Positions 15,755 to 15,879 of a stretch of DNA of 15,879 nucleotides are shown here, in pieces. The position numbers were made by a program, and so were the translations under genes. The notes under the pieces are model-generated. The model worked only from the letters and a program-made list of their open reading frames with translations, did no database searches and was not told the DNA's origin. This stretch comes from Branchiibius sp. NY16-3462-2. Its GTDB lineage: Bacteria; Actinomycetota; Actinomycetes; Actinomycetales; Dermatophilaceae. Numbering within the stretch: position 1 is the first letter of the stretch; each line of letters starts with the position of its first letter. The DNA lies in the NCBI RefSeq assembly GCF_001594145.1, contig NZ_LVCF01000005.1, positions 1-15,879 of the forward strand, written 5' to 3'.

Positions 15755-15781
15755 GGGACTATCGCAGTTTCGGTGTTTCTG
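15755..15781 (+). repeat. IS256-like left terminal repeat, candidate
   Basis: GGGACTATC and TCGGTGTTTC are shared with the inverse of 101-127; in all 22 of 27 bases match, in the orientation expected for the opposite end of the same kind of element. An ATG at 15828 opens a 17-codon frame to the window end (MTLQDMNEEQVEPTHDT) that could be a transposase start, but this is too short to identify. The competing reading is VOC coding sequence on the minus strand. Confidence 0.4.
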
Positions 15782-15879
15782 GTCCGTGACACGCCCACTG
15801 CTGTGGGCGGGATCGGAATAGGGACGCATGACACTGCAGGACATGAACGAAGAGCAGGTCGAGCCGACGCACGACACGG

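Larger units (their letters stand above)
15709..15879 (-). pseudogene. VOC/glyoxalase-family gene, interrupted (right of the insertion)
   Basis: The minus strand encodes NGRGVYLLDPSGNYL (15754 down to 15709), the metal-site and C-terminal pattern of VOC-superfamily (glyoxalase/bleomycin resistance) proteins. Its last codons lie across the IS1380-type unit at 11837-11867. Further upstream the same frame gives YSDPAHSSGRV, comparable to the 'YADPxH..PGRI' segment of this family. With a one-base shift near 15818, LDLLFVHVLQ would align with the preceding helix. If that is right, the gene continues beyond the window in damaged form. Against it, 15755-15781 resembles an IS256-type terminal repeat, which would mean the gene stops at 15754. 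The first 46 bases are firm, the rest tentative. Confidence 0.6.

Overview
The window looks like an accessory region (metal-resistance island or plasmid segment) of a high-GC Gram-positive actinobacterium, probably from the Micrococcales or a relative. The DNA is GC-rich with G/C-biased third positions, GTG starts occur, and the protein styles (lipobox lipoproteins, a Tat-like multicopper oxidase, DUF305, SHOCT) are typical of actinobacterial copper islands. No rRNA, tRNA or CRISPR array was seen.

Layout. (1) 1-128: right end of an IS256-like element, with the transposase C-terminus and a terminal repeat. (2) 189-6883, all on the minus strand: a copper resistance cluster read right to left. 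It encodes a SHOCT small membrane protein, a periplasmic multicopper oxidase, a BNR-repeat lipoprotein, a small membrane protein, a DUF305 lipoprotein, a P1B-type Cu+ ATPase with YHS and CPMHP metal-binding modules, and a frameshifted small membrane protein. (3) 7055-8892, plus strand and divergent: an OmpR-type response regulator and a histidine kinase overlapping by ATGA, the likely regulators of the cluster. (4) 8951-11131: an AlbA_2/Schlafen-type gene and a methyltransferase gene, both cut off by an IS3-family element with 25-bp perfect terminal repeats. (5) 11132-11866: a gene graveyard with an orphan gene 3' end, a 17-bp perfect inverted repeat resembling two abutted IS ends, and a possible phosphotransferase remnant. 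(6) 11868-15708: a 3.84-kb mobile unit holding a TetR regulator, a 14-TM MFS drug exporter and an IS1380-family transposase. It is bounded by inverted repeats and a 5-bp target duplication and is inserted in the 3' end of a VOC/glyoxalase-family gene. (7) 15709-15879: the remaining VOC sequence, plus a 27-bp segment resembling the left-hand IS256 terminal repeat.

How the genes work together. The copper cluster would sense copper with the two-component pair, export cytoplasmic Cu+ with CopA, oxidise Cu+ outside the membrane with the multicopper oxidase, and buffer copper with DUF305 and other Met/His-rich surface proteins. The right half is an independent insertion.

The most notable object is the IS1380-family unit that carries its own TetR-controlled efflux pump between its left end and its transposase. 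In-silico removal of 11868-15708 plus one CTAAG copy precisely restores the reading frame and a typical C-terminus of the interrupted VOC gene. This is strong internal evidence that TetR, MFS and transposase moved in as one unit.
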